Of a stretch of 64,000 bases of DNA, positions 23,801 to 34,771 are shown piece after piece. The DNA comes from Mangifera indica (Eukaryota > Streptophyta > Magnoliopsida > Sapindales > Anacardiaceae). Under the pieces are notes generated by a model, which was given only the letters and a program-made list of their open reading frames with translations, made no database searches and was not told the DNA's origin. Where the stretch lies: the NCBI RefSeq assembly GCF_011075055.1, contig NC_058141.1, positions 14,393,639 through 14,457,638 on the forward strand, given 5' to 3'. The position numbers and the translations under genes were made by a program. How positions within the stretch are numbered: the first letter of the stretch is position 1; the number at the start of each line of letters is the position of its first letter.

Positions 23801-25681
23801 AGCTTTGGGGTGGGACATGTAGAAAGTGACTGAAATTTGAAACTTCTGAGGGAGAAATTTTGTGAAATAGGTGGAGTAAGATGTTGAAGTTGAAGCCTGT
23901 AATTTTTTTTTAAATAAGGGTAAACGGTACCAGGAGAAACCGGAACCAGAACTGACCAGGTAGGAACATCTCCTGGTCGGTTCCAGTTCTGGTTCCCTGT
24001 TTTATAGTAAGGTACCTGGACCCTAAACCCCTAAAACTTTACTACAAGCACTAATGTCACCAAACATAATAACAATTACCTCTTGTGCAATAAGTATAGC
24101 AGTTTCAGGCAACCTTGCATCAAAATAAGCAATCCTTGCTCTATCCAATGCAGCTGACATGGTTGATTGTGGAAAATCTTCTGGTATCAAGGGAGGATAT
24201 CCAGGAGTGTGTATACAAGTTCGAGTTTTCCTGAAATAATTACTAACAGTTAAACTAGAAAAAGTGACTTCCAAACAACCTATTTGATGTTAGACAATTC
24301 CTTTAAATTAAGGTTAAATTACTCATCATGAAATATTAAGTTGTCCTATGACTCTGTTGAGACAATATAAATGAAAATGCCCTGCTAGCACTCTCAAGCA
24401 TGCACTAGATCACTAGCATTGGGCGTGGTCATTATACAGTGCAGCATATGATGGACCTATGCATCAATTACAGTCTACTTGGACAGGCAGTAAAAAGAAT
24501 TTCCCAAAGAGCTAGAGATGTCTTATATTATTATTATAACAATAATAATAATATATTGACCTCTACAGCTTGCACTTAAAGAGAATAAGTTCATTCCAGT
24601 GTCACTGAGAAGTTCCCCTTCCAAATCAAGGCAGAAATTTCAATTTGGTTCCAAATCCTAACAACATTTTGTTTCCAGAAGTGAAAATAGACTAATAGGA
24701 TGATCAACTCCTCCCACAATTTTATCACCAAAAGAAAACCTTGGTATATCACTGAACTCAATCAAAGCAAATCATAACTACAAGTAATTCTCAAAAACAA
24801 TGTAACGAAAAAAAAAATCCCTTAGGTGACATCCATAAAACTCAAAAACAAAGTTGAATGAAACTTTTTCCTGTTTAAGAATTTATATTTTGCAATAAGA
24901 TACAATTTCAAGGAGTTTAAAAGTTCCTCACGTTTGGTTGTCCACAATTACATAGGTAAATGGTGAATTACCCTCCTTAGAAACCTGAACATAAGAAAAT
25001 ATAAATAAAAATTAACGGGATAATTTACTTTAAATAGATCAATTATTTTAAGGCACTTTAAAGAGTAGTTAATTTATTTAAGTGGAATAGACCAATGTTT
25101 TGTGAAGATTGTAAAAAGTACATAATCTGAAAATTACCACTAGAAAAGAAGTATCGACCCCATCAGCTCCAAACTCCTCCAAAATACTCTTGCCTTGCGG
25201 GTCATCGGCTATCTGGTCATATTAATTGCAACATAAAACAAACAGAAATGTAAAGACATTGAAGATTTGAACTGCTGTTTATACAGAGTTGCAGTTCAAA
25301 AGTCAAAACAAAATACCTTGGAAATTATCCTGGGATTTAAGCCCAAACGAGCCGTGCAAGTTAAAGCGTTGCCTGCATTTCCCCCACCTTGAAACTAAAG
25401 AAACCAAACACTAGTTATACTTTACAACAAGCACACAGACTGCAATACGAGAGGATGTACCTTCAAGCTTGTACTTCGGATTTTATCGTCAGGATTAGGA
25501 TAGGAAGCCACTGCAGCCAAGTAATCCAATCCCACGCCACCGCATCCTACCTGTTAACAACACACGCCACCGCTTCATCCCTAGCTTCTACATAAATTTT
25601 AGTACAGAAAACACAGAGAGAGAGAGAGAGACGCACGACGATTCGGTTTTCAGGGAGAGGAGGCAGAGAATCTGACGACAT
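20871..25681 (-). CDS. pfkB-family carbohydrate kinase, tandem copy 1
   Basis: Twelve exons give 369 residues: 25681-25637, 25550-25461, 25394-25317, 25212-25138, 24984-24932, 24230-24080, 22998-22888, 22296-22170, 22020-21914, 21699-21561, 21082-21030, 20951-20871. It is a ribokinase-fold sugar or nucleoside kinase. Signature 1 (GGGNAGNALTCTARLG) lies near residues 48-63. Signature 2 (DTTGAGDAFIGAVLY) lies near 311-325, with the catalytic base Asp near 317. The intron after exon 7 starts with GC (CAG/GCAAGT), a GC-AG intron also found in copy 2. It resembles Arabidopsis At5g43910, from memory. The substrate cannot be read from sequence. Both signatures are intact, so the enzyme is probably active. 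Intron 6 carries a transposon-like insertion. Confidence 0.93.
23283..24034. mobile_element. Probable hAT-type non-autonomous element in pfkB copy 1 intron 6
   Basis: The left end, TTAGGGGTGAGCAAAATAG, resembles the (C/T)AGGGGTG(A/T)GCAAA ends common in plant hAT elements. The right end reads ACCCTAAACCCCTAAAA, which starts TTTTAGGGGTTTAGGGT on the other strand. Subterminal regions are rich in GGTTCC/GGAACC words, including a near-perfect hairpin at about 23950-23998 (GGAACCAGAACTGACCAGG against its complement). No transposase ORF is present; the middle is a pyrimidine tract. A clean 8-bp target duplication is not visible: ACTTTA occurs on both sides but is imperfectly placed. Confidence 0.5.
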
Positions 25682-26137
25682 TTTGAACCTGCGTAAGAGA
25701 TTAGAAGAATTACAGAGTAGATTGGACAAACGCGGATATGCGAAATGAAAGATTATCACTATTGTCGAATTCTACCTTCTTTTTTTTTTTTTTGCTGTGA
25801 GCAATAAAATCAAAATAAACTAGTAAATAAGTGAAACTTGAGGTGAGGGGGGCCAATACTTGACCGCGTGATTAGTTAATCATAATGAGTGAGGTATTCA
25901 CCTGGAAGTGATGGAGAGAGGGAAAGAAGGAAGAGGAGGAAATAGAGAGGTTGAAGAAGAAGAAAAAGAAAGGAAGGACGATGAGAATGAAATGGAATTA
26001 GAATAATACGTGCAGCGTGAGATCATCTTTTTGGTTTCGGTAAGGAGAGAGAGAATTGGAGTCGATAGACAGGACAGGAGACAGAGGGAGGGTCCGGAAA
26101 GAAGACTTCAGAGTTTGATCAAAGAACGGGCGATAAA

Positions 26138-26949
26138 GGCCAAAGGACTATTTTTCACCCATGCTATTATCAAAAAGTTCCCTGTTAATTTTAAAAACCT
26201 TGTTTACCTACCTTTAAACCGTTAAAATTAATGAAACTCTAACCTCTTAAAATTTTATCTCTTCAACCCTTTTCAACCCCTAAAAACTAATCTTTTTCTC
26301 TTAAATCAAGTTTTAAAAAATAACATTCCTCTCATAGGGTTTAGCTTTCAATCTTCGATGCCAAATCTAACGACAAAGCTTTCCAAAGGTATCACCATGC
26401 TCCAGTTGTCTCTCTTTTCTCCTTTGGAATATCGGTCAATTGAGATCTAACTTAGAAAGTCAAAGACAAAGCTCTTCATCTTCTCAGATGAAGACAACGA
26501 TCTCATCTTCATCTGGAAAGATGATCATCTTCTTCATTTAGAAAGACAAAGAGCTTCATCTCCCAACAAAGCTTTTGAACTTTTTAAGTGAGATCTTGAC
26601 CGATCGGTGTTTCAGAGGAGAAAAGAGAGACGGTTGAAGCATAGTGATATCTCTGAAAAGTTTTGTCGTTAGCAATGGTATCGAATTTGGTGTTCAAGAT
26701 TGAAAGTTAAACCTTAGGGGAGGAATGTATTTTTGTAAAAGTGGTATAGGAAAAAATGATTAGTTTTTAGGGATGAGGGGAAAAATCTATATTAAATTTT
26801 AATTTATTTTTAATATTATAGATAAAATAACAATTTTATCTTTTAAACTATTAATTTTAGTAGTTTATAGGTAAAAAAATAAAATTTTTATAATTAATAA
26901 ATAAAAAATTGAGGATACAGCATACTTTGGATGGGAAATTCCTTTGGCC
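26138..26949. mobile_element. Mutator-like non-autonomous element, 812 bp
   Basis: The ends are long imperfect inverted repeats: left GGCCAAAGGACTATTTTTCA, right (reverse strand) GGCCAAAGGAATTTCCCATC, continuing as AT-rich inverted similarity. Flanks are 9-bp near-identical direct repeats, GGCGATAAA before and GGCAATAAA after (8 of 9). A 9-bp duplication with long terminal inverted repeats is typical of Mutator-like elements. No transposase ORF is present. The middle holds GA-rich sequence with repeated CATCTTC-type words. Confidence 0.8.
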
Positions 26950-27267
26950 GGCAATAAATCAATGGTTATGGTAAATTTGGATTGGATGTGTCATGGTATG
27001 GTACATTTGGATTGAATGCGTTCTGGTCTAAGTTTTTGTCGAAAGGTGGGGTTTGAATTTTCATTGCTGGCACAATCATAAAAATCGGCTACGTCAGTCC
27101 AGTCCAGTCCAGTCCAAAGTACGCGGACTTGGCGGAATTAATGTGGACACTGGAAAAGAAACGGCTGCGTTTCCATCACGTCGTGTGAGACCAAATCTTG
27201 AACATTTCTTTTAGTGGGCCAAATGACAATTTCCCAAACCATCTTCCATAAAATACTGTTTCTAAAA

Positions 27268-28020
27268 GGGCAAAGGTTTATGTCGCACCCAAGTTTTAGT
27301 TTGATTTTGAAATTATATGCAAACAGTTAAAAAATTTAAATACTCACCTAACTATTATTAAATTTTTCTATTAAAAATAAAAGTAAAATCATCATTTTAC
27401 TATTAATATCAAAAAAATATAAAATTCATTAATTTTCTCTCTTATATTTTAAAAATTAAAAATTTTACTATTATCTAAAGTTTTTAAACTTTAAAAAATA
27501 ACATTTTTTTCTCTCAAACTTAAGGTTTTCATATTTTTCAAATTCACTCAAGAACTTTCAAAAACAACAGTTTCACCTTCATTTTTGACTTCACTTTCCA
27601 ACATTCATCACATCACCTTTTTTGGTCGACTTAAGCGAAGGAAGAGGTCGGAGAGGACACTAGAAGAGATGTTAGAAGTTGAAGTTCAAGAGTAGGAGTA
27701 AAAATTGCTATTTTTAAAAGTTTTGGAGGGCCGCAGCAATTTAAAAAAGATAAAAACTTAGGTTTGGGAGAGAAAATGTTATTTTTCAAAGTTTGAAAAT
27801 TTAAAACAAAAGTGAAATATTAGTTTTTAAAACCTACGAGAGAAAATATAATAAATTTTATATCTTTTTAATATTAACAGTAAATTAACAATTTTACTTT
27901 TAACTCTAACAGAAAAATTTAACAGTAGTTAAGTGATGAATAACTGTTTGAGTTTTTTAATTATTGTATATATGTTTTTGGAATTAAATTAAAACTTAAA
28001 TAAGAAATAATTCTTTGCCC
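27268..28020. mobile_element. Mutator-like non-autonomous element, 753 bp, perfect 9-bp target duplication
   Basis: The element starts GGGCAAAG and ends CTTTGCCC. The inverted similarity runs over 200 bp inward (left TTAAATTTTTCTATTA against the reverse-strand right TTAAATTTTTCTGTTA, and TTTTCTCTC near the inner limits). The identical 9-mer TTTCTAAAA flanks both sides, at 27259-27267 and 28021-28029. No transposase is encoded. It is related in style and inner sequence to the other long-inverted-repeat elements in this window. Confidence 0.88.
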
Positions 28021-28256
28021 TTTCTAAAATAATAAAATTATATATATAAACAAATAGCATAAACTTATGCATAAATTTTGTAAAAAGTTCTTTTATCAAT
28101 CTTTTATTTATTTTTGTTAATATATTTTATTTGATTTTAATATAAATTACTGTTTTATTTTTTGCTTGTATAGAGACAAAAATTCCCTCACCATTCAATT
28201 AACAATATATTCTTAATTAGGTGCATTATTTCTCTTCTAGCTCAACCCCAAAAGAG

Positions 28257-28434
28257 TAATGTTATATGTATTTATTTTTTGTACACAATTCGTGTACATA
28301 GTAATATGTCATCATGTAATTAGTTTATTTTAAAACATGTGTCATCATATGATAAAAAAACATCCAATCACATAATAACACTTCATTTGTATATACAAAT
28401 TGTATACTAAAAATAGGTATACATAATTTTATTG
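28257..28434. mobile_element. MITE-like inverted-repeat element, copy 1
   Basis: A foldback element of about 178 bp whose left arm (TAATGTTATATGTATT ... ATGTCATCATG) and right arm (reverse strand CAATAAAATTATGTATACC ... ATTATGTGATTGG) are complementary along most of their length. It shares arms and core words (TGTCATCATATG, CAAATCACAT-like) with 43040-43207. Exact ends and target duplication are uncertain. Confidence 0.65.
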
Positions 28435-29047
28435 AATTATTAATGGGGTGAATGGATAAAAAAATACACATTTCAAAGACTATGATATGGCTACTTCAGA
28501 TGGGAAATGACCATTTGGCCTATTTAGTTTGATGTAGCGTTAGGACGTTAGATTTTGAATTCAAAGTCAATTCAATGAAACTAATAATTGCTTTCTTTCT
28601 TTTCATGAAAATAATAATAAAATATAAAAGGCATCTACAATTAAAGGAATAAAAACCCTATTTCTAATGTTGTAGAAATCAGTTTGTATAGATTCTTTCT
28701 GCCTCAATTGGGACTGAACAAATAACGAAAAGTTAAAAACTCACACTGCAGCTTGAAATTTTACCAAATTGTTTTGTGAGAAATGTATGAACCCGAGATA
28801 TTCATCCAAGCCACTGTGGTATTTGAAACTACAGGTGACAACCATTTTAACAGTAATAAGGGTGAATTTTCACATTAAAAAGAATTCGTCCGCAGCAGCC
28901 AACACTGTTCCCACGTTTACAGCCACCAACCACGATGGCCAAGGCTTTACATGGAATGGAGGACTACATAGGGACAAGAGACACTATGGTTGGTACTGGT
29001 TATTGTGTTGGGAGTGGAAATTCCACAATGCCAACCAATCTGAAATC

Positions 29048-32000
29048 CTACTGTAAAAAAGATGCCAACCGTGGATCTGTCCTGTGCGGAAGACCACCTC
29101 GGGCCCCCAAAGCCCTACAATTAGCAGCCGCCTGCAATCAGCTCATGGCATTAGAAAATTTATGTCGCATTGACTGTCTTAAGTTGATATCCACAAAAAT
29201 AAAAACATACCACTTGAGCTGCAAATGGCAACATTTTCTCTGGTGGCATGTTGGTGCAGATGGCTACAAAAACAAAGTAGACATAAAAACTATATCAATC
29301 ATCCTGTCATTAGAAACAAAGTTGAGAAAAAGCTCCAGGGATCATGGATTATCGTATAAAATGCTTTAAGGTGACCACTTATATGATAATTATGACCTCA
29401 AGATAGTTTATAACCAAACATGAAGACCTTTATACTTTTAGAATTATAACAATGGTATTCTAACTGATATAAATTCATTAACTAGTTTTAATCACATTTC
29501 TTCTTCCAGAAATTTTCAGTCCTTTGATTTGGACGCAGAAAAGTGTAAGAATTATGGAAGCAGATGCATGTAACGATCATTCTTGAACATCAAATAATTA
29601 TCTAAATCAAATCAACAATAGAATGCCAAATGAATTGTGAACAACAGAATATGGAAACACAGCAATCTTGTTCAGATTTATTGGATTCCATAGTTAGCCT
29701 ACCATAAAGAACTGCCCCAATAAATGCATCCCCTGCACCAGTGGTATCAGTAAGTTCTGATGGTGGAATCTTCTCAGCTGTTCCAACAAATAGCCTCCCG
29801 CACACTGTTCCTATCCCATTTGCCCTCAATTTTGTCTCTAACTGGGAGAATTAAAAAGAAAAAGCACACAGTATACTCTCAACTCAGCTTTTCCCTCATT
29901 ATATAGCTAAAAAATACAACAGAAATTAAATGGGGAATTTATGCTCAAAAGCAAAAGAAGTTCACACTAGTAGTAGGCAGCAGCTCAAACTTACAGTATT
30001 GAATTATATGCCCAAAAAATACAGCAATAAGAGATCCCATATTGTAGATTGTTATAAGTATATTACCGATGATACACTTGTTGGGGAGGCAACACTCTTG
30101 TCCTTTCTCTGTTCTAGGGTTTCCAATAAGCTGTCTACATCAATTTCCTCCAGATCCAGATTCTCTGCTCAGAAGAGTACACAATGAAAACCCTTATATT
30201 TCTTTTCGCAAAGTATAATAAGATTGTGTGGTTCACTAAACCACATGTTCCAACACTATGTGCACAGATGATCTTCCTCCCAACAAGAAAAATTAGGTAA
30301 TTGAATCCTCACCATCTACACTTCTCTGAAGCATTATGCATCCATTCTCACCCAAGGTCACTATGACAAATTTCAAATTTGGCAATCTCAAAAGCAGGGC
30401 AACAAGTGCACCTGGCATAGACGGTACCTCTGTCCATGCCTGTCACATGAACAAATCACAACATAAACCAAATGAATCATTAAAAAAATTAAGTTTAGAA
30501 GCAACATCAGATAACTGACTGAAGCACCAGAAATCCGGTTCTAGTTCTCTGTAATTTTCATTCTGTTAGGATCCCAAGTGCAAGGTATGGGATTTAGATC
30601 CCACATTGGAAAGTATGGGCAACTAGTGTAGGGTTTATATAGCCTTGGGCTCTCCCATCTCAATAGTTAGCTTTTGAGGTGTGGTTCTCCTAAGGTTCGT
30701 ATCATTTGGTATCAGAGTCATCACCATGTCTCCCAGTTGCAATCGTGCGGCGTGGGTGGTGATGTCGGCATTGCAGTGTTCACCCGGGGCTAGCAGGGAG
30801 CTAGCGCACAGCTAGCCCGCGTGGGCGCCGGGGCTGCGGAGCGTGGTGGTATGTTAGGATCCCAAGTGTAAGGTATGAGACTTATATTCCACATTGGAAA
30901 GTATGGGTAACTAGTGTGGGGTTTATATGGCTTTGGGCTCTCCCATCTCAATAGCTAGCTTTTGAGGTGTGATTCTCCTAAAGTTCGTATCACATTCCCT
31001 ACCAGAGTTGTGGTGCAAAGTCAGCACTAGAAGCATCTATCTAAAAAGGAACTATGTAACAGCTTGTTCAAAGTTTAATGTTATAGTAAATGGAGGCAGG
31101 TACAAGTTTGATGTTGCAAAACATTAGAATCAAAGGATCATTACATATAAATCCCACGTGTGAGTTCTGCCTATGGATGAAAATATAGGCAAAATATAAA
31201 TAAATAAATAAATATATATATATATTGACAGAGAACAATTTTAAGTGACAAAGAGAAAAAAAAAGATTGAGGAACAGAGAAGAAGCACAGATATCTTGGG
31301 ATGAAGCAAAATAATGAACAATGAAGAAATGAAACATTCATGGATTTACACCAATAAATTGACTAAAAGTCAAAATGTTCACTAATTAGCTGGTTAATCT
31401 TTCAGCATACCAAGGACCTCAAATCTAATCTAGTATATGGGAGGGGCCACCTTTGTAGAGAAAGATTAGACCGGACAAGAAAAGGACAGAATTGATTGGA
31501 AAATGAAAAAAAAAAATCATCATAAGTCTTCATAAAGAGGAAAAAGAAAAGGGATTGATGGGAGAATCATCAATGCTGTATATTCTATATATCTGCAAAA
31601 AAGAAGCTTTTTTTTGGATTTCAAAATTTCCTTGTTCAGGCAGTAAACTGAACCATCAGTAGTTCAGTAAACAATAAACTTGCCTGGGGAAAATTTTCTG
31701 AGCATACAGCATAATCTGCCAATTTTAGAAGATCAGCAAACCCTTCTCCTTCCATCTCCACATCAACTAAAATAGGTATGTTCTTGCGAGCAGCCTGTAC
31801 CAGAATTATCCAATAAATGCTACTTAGTTCCTATTAGTCAACATAATTTTTTTTTCTTTAACAATGAAAATCAGGAAAAATCATATCAACCATTATCAGA
31901 AAGTTTACATGTAAACCATAACGCTCAAGCAATCATTCTACCAAATTCAGTTGTTGAACAGTACATCATACTTTATTTTGCAGGATACATAGTAGAATTC

Positions 32001-33829
32001 AGATTATAGACAAATCAAATGAAAAGGCAACAGGCAAGCATAGTGGAAGAAACAGTTTAGGGAAAAATAAGACTACAATAAGCTTCAGAGTAAGAGCCAT
32101 GTGAACAATCTTTAAGGAGAACTTATTGATAGTATTTCAGTAGCTTGTTATTCAGGACATATCATTAACCACAGATTATCAACAAAGATTTTTGAAAGTA
32201 GAGATTAATAAAGAACCTATTTATACCAATGACACTGATTAAAAAGGGCTGACAATATACAGTCTTAATCTTCAGCTCTTTTGCACAAAGTTACTGCTTG
32301 CAGAACTAGAAGCAGCAGTTGTACCTAGTGGCTCATGCCCGAAACATCAATGGAAGCTTATTGCCAATTATAAGGAACAGGAAAAGGACCAACTACATCT
32401 GATGCATCCAGTAGTACCCATAAAATATTGATAGAAGTGGAAATTTAGAGACATTCAACTCATAACTTCTCCAAACTAAAAAGAGAAAACACAGAAAATC
32501 TTTCCCAAAATTTGATCACAATCTTGTATCATTTGACATCTCACCAACAAATTAACCTCCTGTGATCTCCATACAGTTCAGCACTTCCAGGTATATTTTA
32601 ATATGATGAAATAGATAGCAATTACCTCTTGTGCAATTACTATGGCAGTTTCAGGCAACCTTCCATCAAAATAGGCAATTCTGGCACCATCCAATGCAGA
32701 TAACAAAGTTGATAGTGGCAGTTCAGATGGCATAAAGGGTGGATATCCAGGGGTGAGAATACCAGTCCGAGTTTTCCTGAAAATTATAACAATTAATCAA
32801 CCAGAAATGCAACCTCCAAAAAATAAATTGGGTAATTGATGATTCCTTTAATTCAAAGCTCACTTAGAAAAGTTGTTAAATTAACTGGATCAGCAGAGAG
32901 AGCAAAGTATTTAATGCTTACGCTTGGTCGTCAATGATTACATAGCAAAATGTTGAATTACCTTCCTCAGAAACCTGCCATAAAAAATGGGAGTACCTAC
33001 ATATAAGATTAAGAAAAAAGTGGCAATATGATGTTGCACCATTGGCAAACTAACAACCAAGCTAAGCAATACATTAGGATATAGAATTAAAATAAACAAA
33101 TTATGCTGATATATAAATTTTGATAATATAGTGATATACACCTATAGATAAGTGATGCAAGAAAACTGAAATATCTGAAAACAAATTTACAGGGATAATT
33201 GTCAATTAAAATAAATATTTTATTACTCAAAATTTCATTTGTGGTTAAGTGGCAATTGAAGGTCGCTTAAAGCTTACCACCAAAAAAGAAGTATCGACAT
33301 TATCAGCTTCTAACTCTTTCAGTATACCTTTGCCTTGAGGATCATTGGCAATCTAGTGGTCACACACGAAGACAATTAAAATACTGTGAATATTAGAATG
33401 AAAAGAGTTGCTTCTAGAAGGAGATAAATAAATACCTTGGAAATTATCCTAGGGCTCAAGCCCAATCGAGCTGCACAGGTTAACGCATTCCCTGCATTGC
33501 CACCACCTGCAACCTTAAACCAGCAAACTAAAACATTATCATATATTATGCAACAGGGTCTAGAAAGTATAATGAATATGTAAAAGATATACCTTGAAGT
33601 CTATACTTCTGATCTTATCGTCAGGCTTGGGGTAGGCTGCCACTACCGCCAAGAAATCCAATGCCACAGCCCCACATCCTACCTGTAAAAAACAAGCGCT
33701 TCCGCATCATGACCGGCTATAGGAAAAAATAACCGGTGCGCGCAATAAGAATAAATAAACAGTACGTATAGAGAGGCAACGCACTACGATTTGGCTTTCA
33801 GGGAGAGGAGGAATAGAATCTGACGACAT
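29048..33829 (-). CDS. pfkB-family carbohydrate kinase, tandem copy 2
   Basis: Twelve exons at positions matching copy 1 give 367 residues: 33829-33785, 33682-33593, 33513-33436, 33352-33278, 32974-32922, 32776-32626, 31794-31684, 30439-30313, 30164-30067, 29841-29703, 29263-29211, 29131-29048. Both pfkB signatures are intact (GGGNAGNALTCAARLG and DTTGAGDAFIGAVLY, catalytic Asp near 314). The GC-AG intron after exon 7 is conserved (CAG/GCAAGT). Exon 9 is 9 bp shorter than in copy 1. There are many substitutions, for example TGILTPGYPP in place of TCIHTPGYPP, so the duplication is not recent. Intron 7 contains a TRIM retrotransposon. Same orientation and same family as copy 1; a different substrate preference is possible but not shown. 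Confidence 0.93.
30564..30992. mobile_element. TRIM retrotransposon (miniature LTR element) in pfkB copy 2 intron 7
   Basis: Two 141-bp direct repeats (30564-30704 and 30852-30992) start TGTTAGGATCCCAAGTG and end GTTCGTATCA. They differ at about 12 positions, mostly transitions. A 147-bp GC-rich interior begins TTTGGTATCAGAGTC, a primer-binding site complementary to the 3' end of initiator methionine tRNA, directly after the left repeat. The 5-bp target duplication CATTC flanks both sides (30559-30563 and 30993-30997). There is no coding capacity. These are the defining traits of a terminal-repeat retrotransposon in miniature; mobility would need proteins from elsewhere. Confidence 0.93.
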
Positions 33830-34771
33830 TTGGAACCTGCGTATCTCCCATGAAATCATAAAAAATATTCAAATGAATTGAAATTAAAAAATAAAATACC
33901 AAAGAGATGTCCGAAATTCAATATAAACCATTAAAGTCAGTGAATTTTGCGAAATATTATTTAGAAAGTGTCTTGTTGAATGATAAAGAAACAAAATCAA
34001 TGAACTAAGTTAAACTTGAATTGACCTCATAGTCATCGATTATTGAAGAACCTGGAAGTGTTGGCTGTTGAGACGAAGAGAGAGAGAGTGAAGCGCCGAG
34101 GTAATAAAGATTTTGAAGAGCTGGAGAGAGAGTTGGACCAAAACGAAATGGCTCTAGAAGAGGTTGACATTGACACCAAGAACATGTCTCCGGTTTTAGT
34201 CTTCAGCGACTTGCGTAAATCGGGGGAGAGACAATGAGACCGAATGTGGAATGTTGGCTCAGAACCCCACGAAAGACTTTACATTTCAGTCTTCCAAGTC
34301 AAGATAAGATTTTAATTTTCTTTTTAAATGCTTTTTGCCTTTTATTTTTTCACTTTCTTTGCTTTTTTTTGACTTATCCTCGCGGTAAAAAGTACATTAG
34401 GTTTCTAATTGACCAAAGGGATGAACAAATATTTTCCCAGTAAACATTATAAATGTAATCAATTGGGTAGAAAGTTTTCATGCGGTCAAACAGAGAATGG
34501 TTCCCATTTCGAAAGGTTGAAATGATTCCCGTAGCGGTGTGTCATGATACAGCATGCATCCAAGAATCAATATTGGCGCATATAATAAAAGGAGTACGCA
34601 GCTTACACCTCAACTTCGTATACTAATGAATCAATACTATCAAAATTAGACGCCAAGGACCCGACATGAAAATAGCAAGAATCACAGAGGCCGATTGACC
34701 GCTAACTGAAATGCCCTGTCCTTCAGAACTGTACAATTAAAAAATAATAAAAAACAATCAGTAAAGAAACC
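33830..34771. other. Intergenic between pfkB copy 2 promoter and ALE2-like 3' end
   Basis: Promoter and leader of pfkB copy 2 lie on the left and the 3' untranslated region of the ALE2-like gene on the right. A 64-codon plus-strand ORF (34043-34237) is charged and without recognised similarity; I do not call it a gene. Confidence 0.5.

Larger units (their letters stand above)
25682..29047. other. Spacer between the tandem pfkB genes, filled with small transposons
   Basis: About 3.4 kb. It includes the promoter of copy 1 (GA-rich at 25614-25632 and 25890-26000), two Mutator-like elements (26138-26949 and 27268-28020), one MITE (about 28257-28434) and the 3' flank of copy 2. No protein-coding gene is recognised. 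Confidence 0.7.

Noticed and set aside
23559..23822. 87-codon Phe/Leu/Ser ORF
   Set aside because: Low-complexity pyrimidine tract inside the intronic hAT-like insertion.
28769..29369. Plus-strand ORFs of 95 and 144 codons
   Set aside because: They overlap, on the opposite strand, the last two exons of pfkB copy 2, which have clear family sequence and phase.
34043..34237. 64-codon charged ORF between pfkB copy 2 and the ALE2-like gene
   Set aside because: Too short and without similarity, splice context or neighbours that support it.
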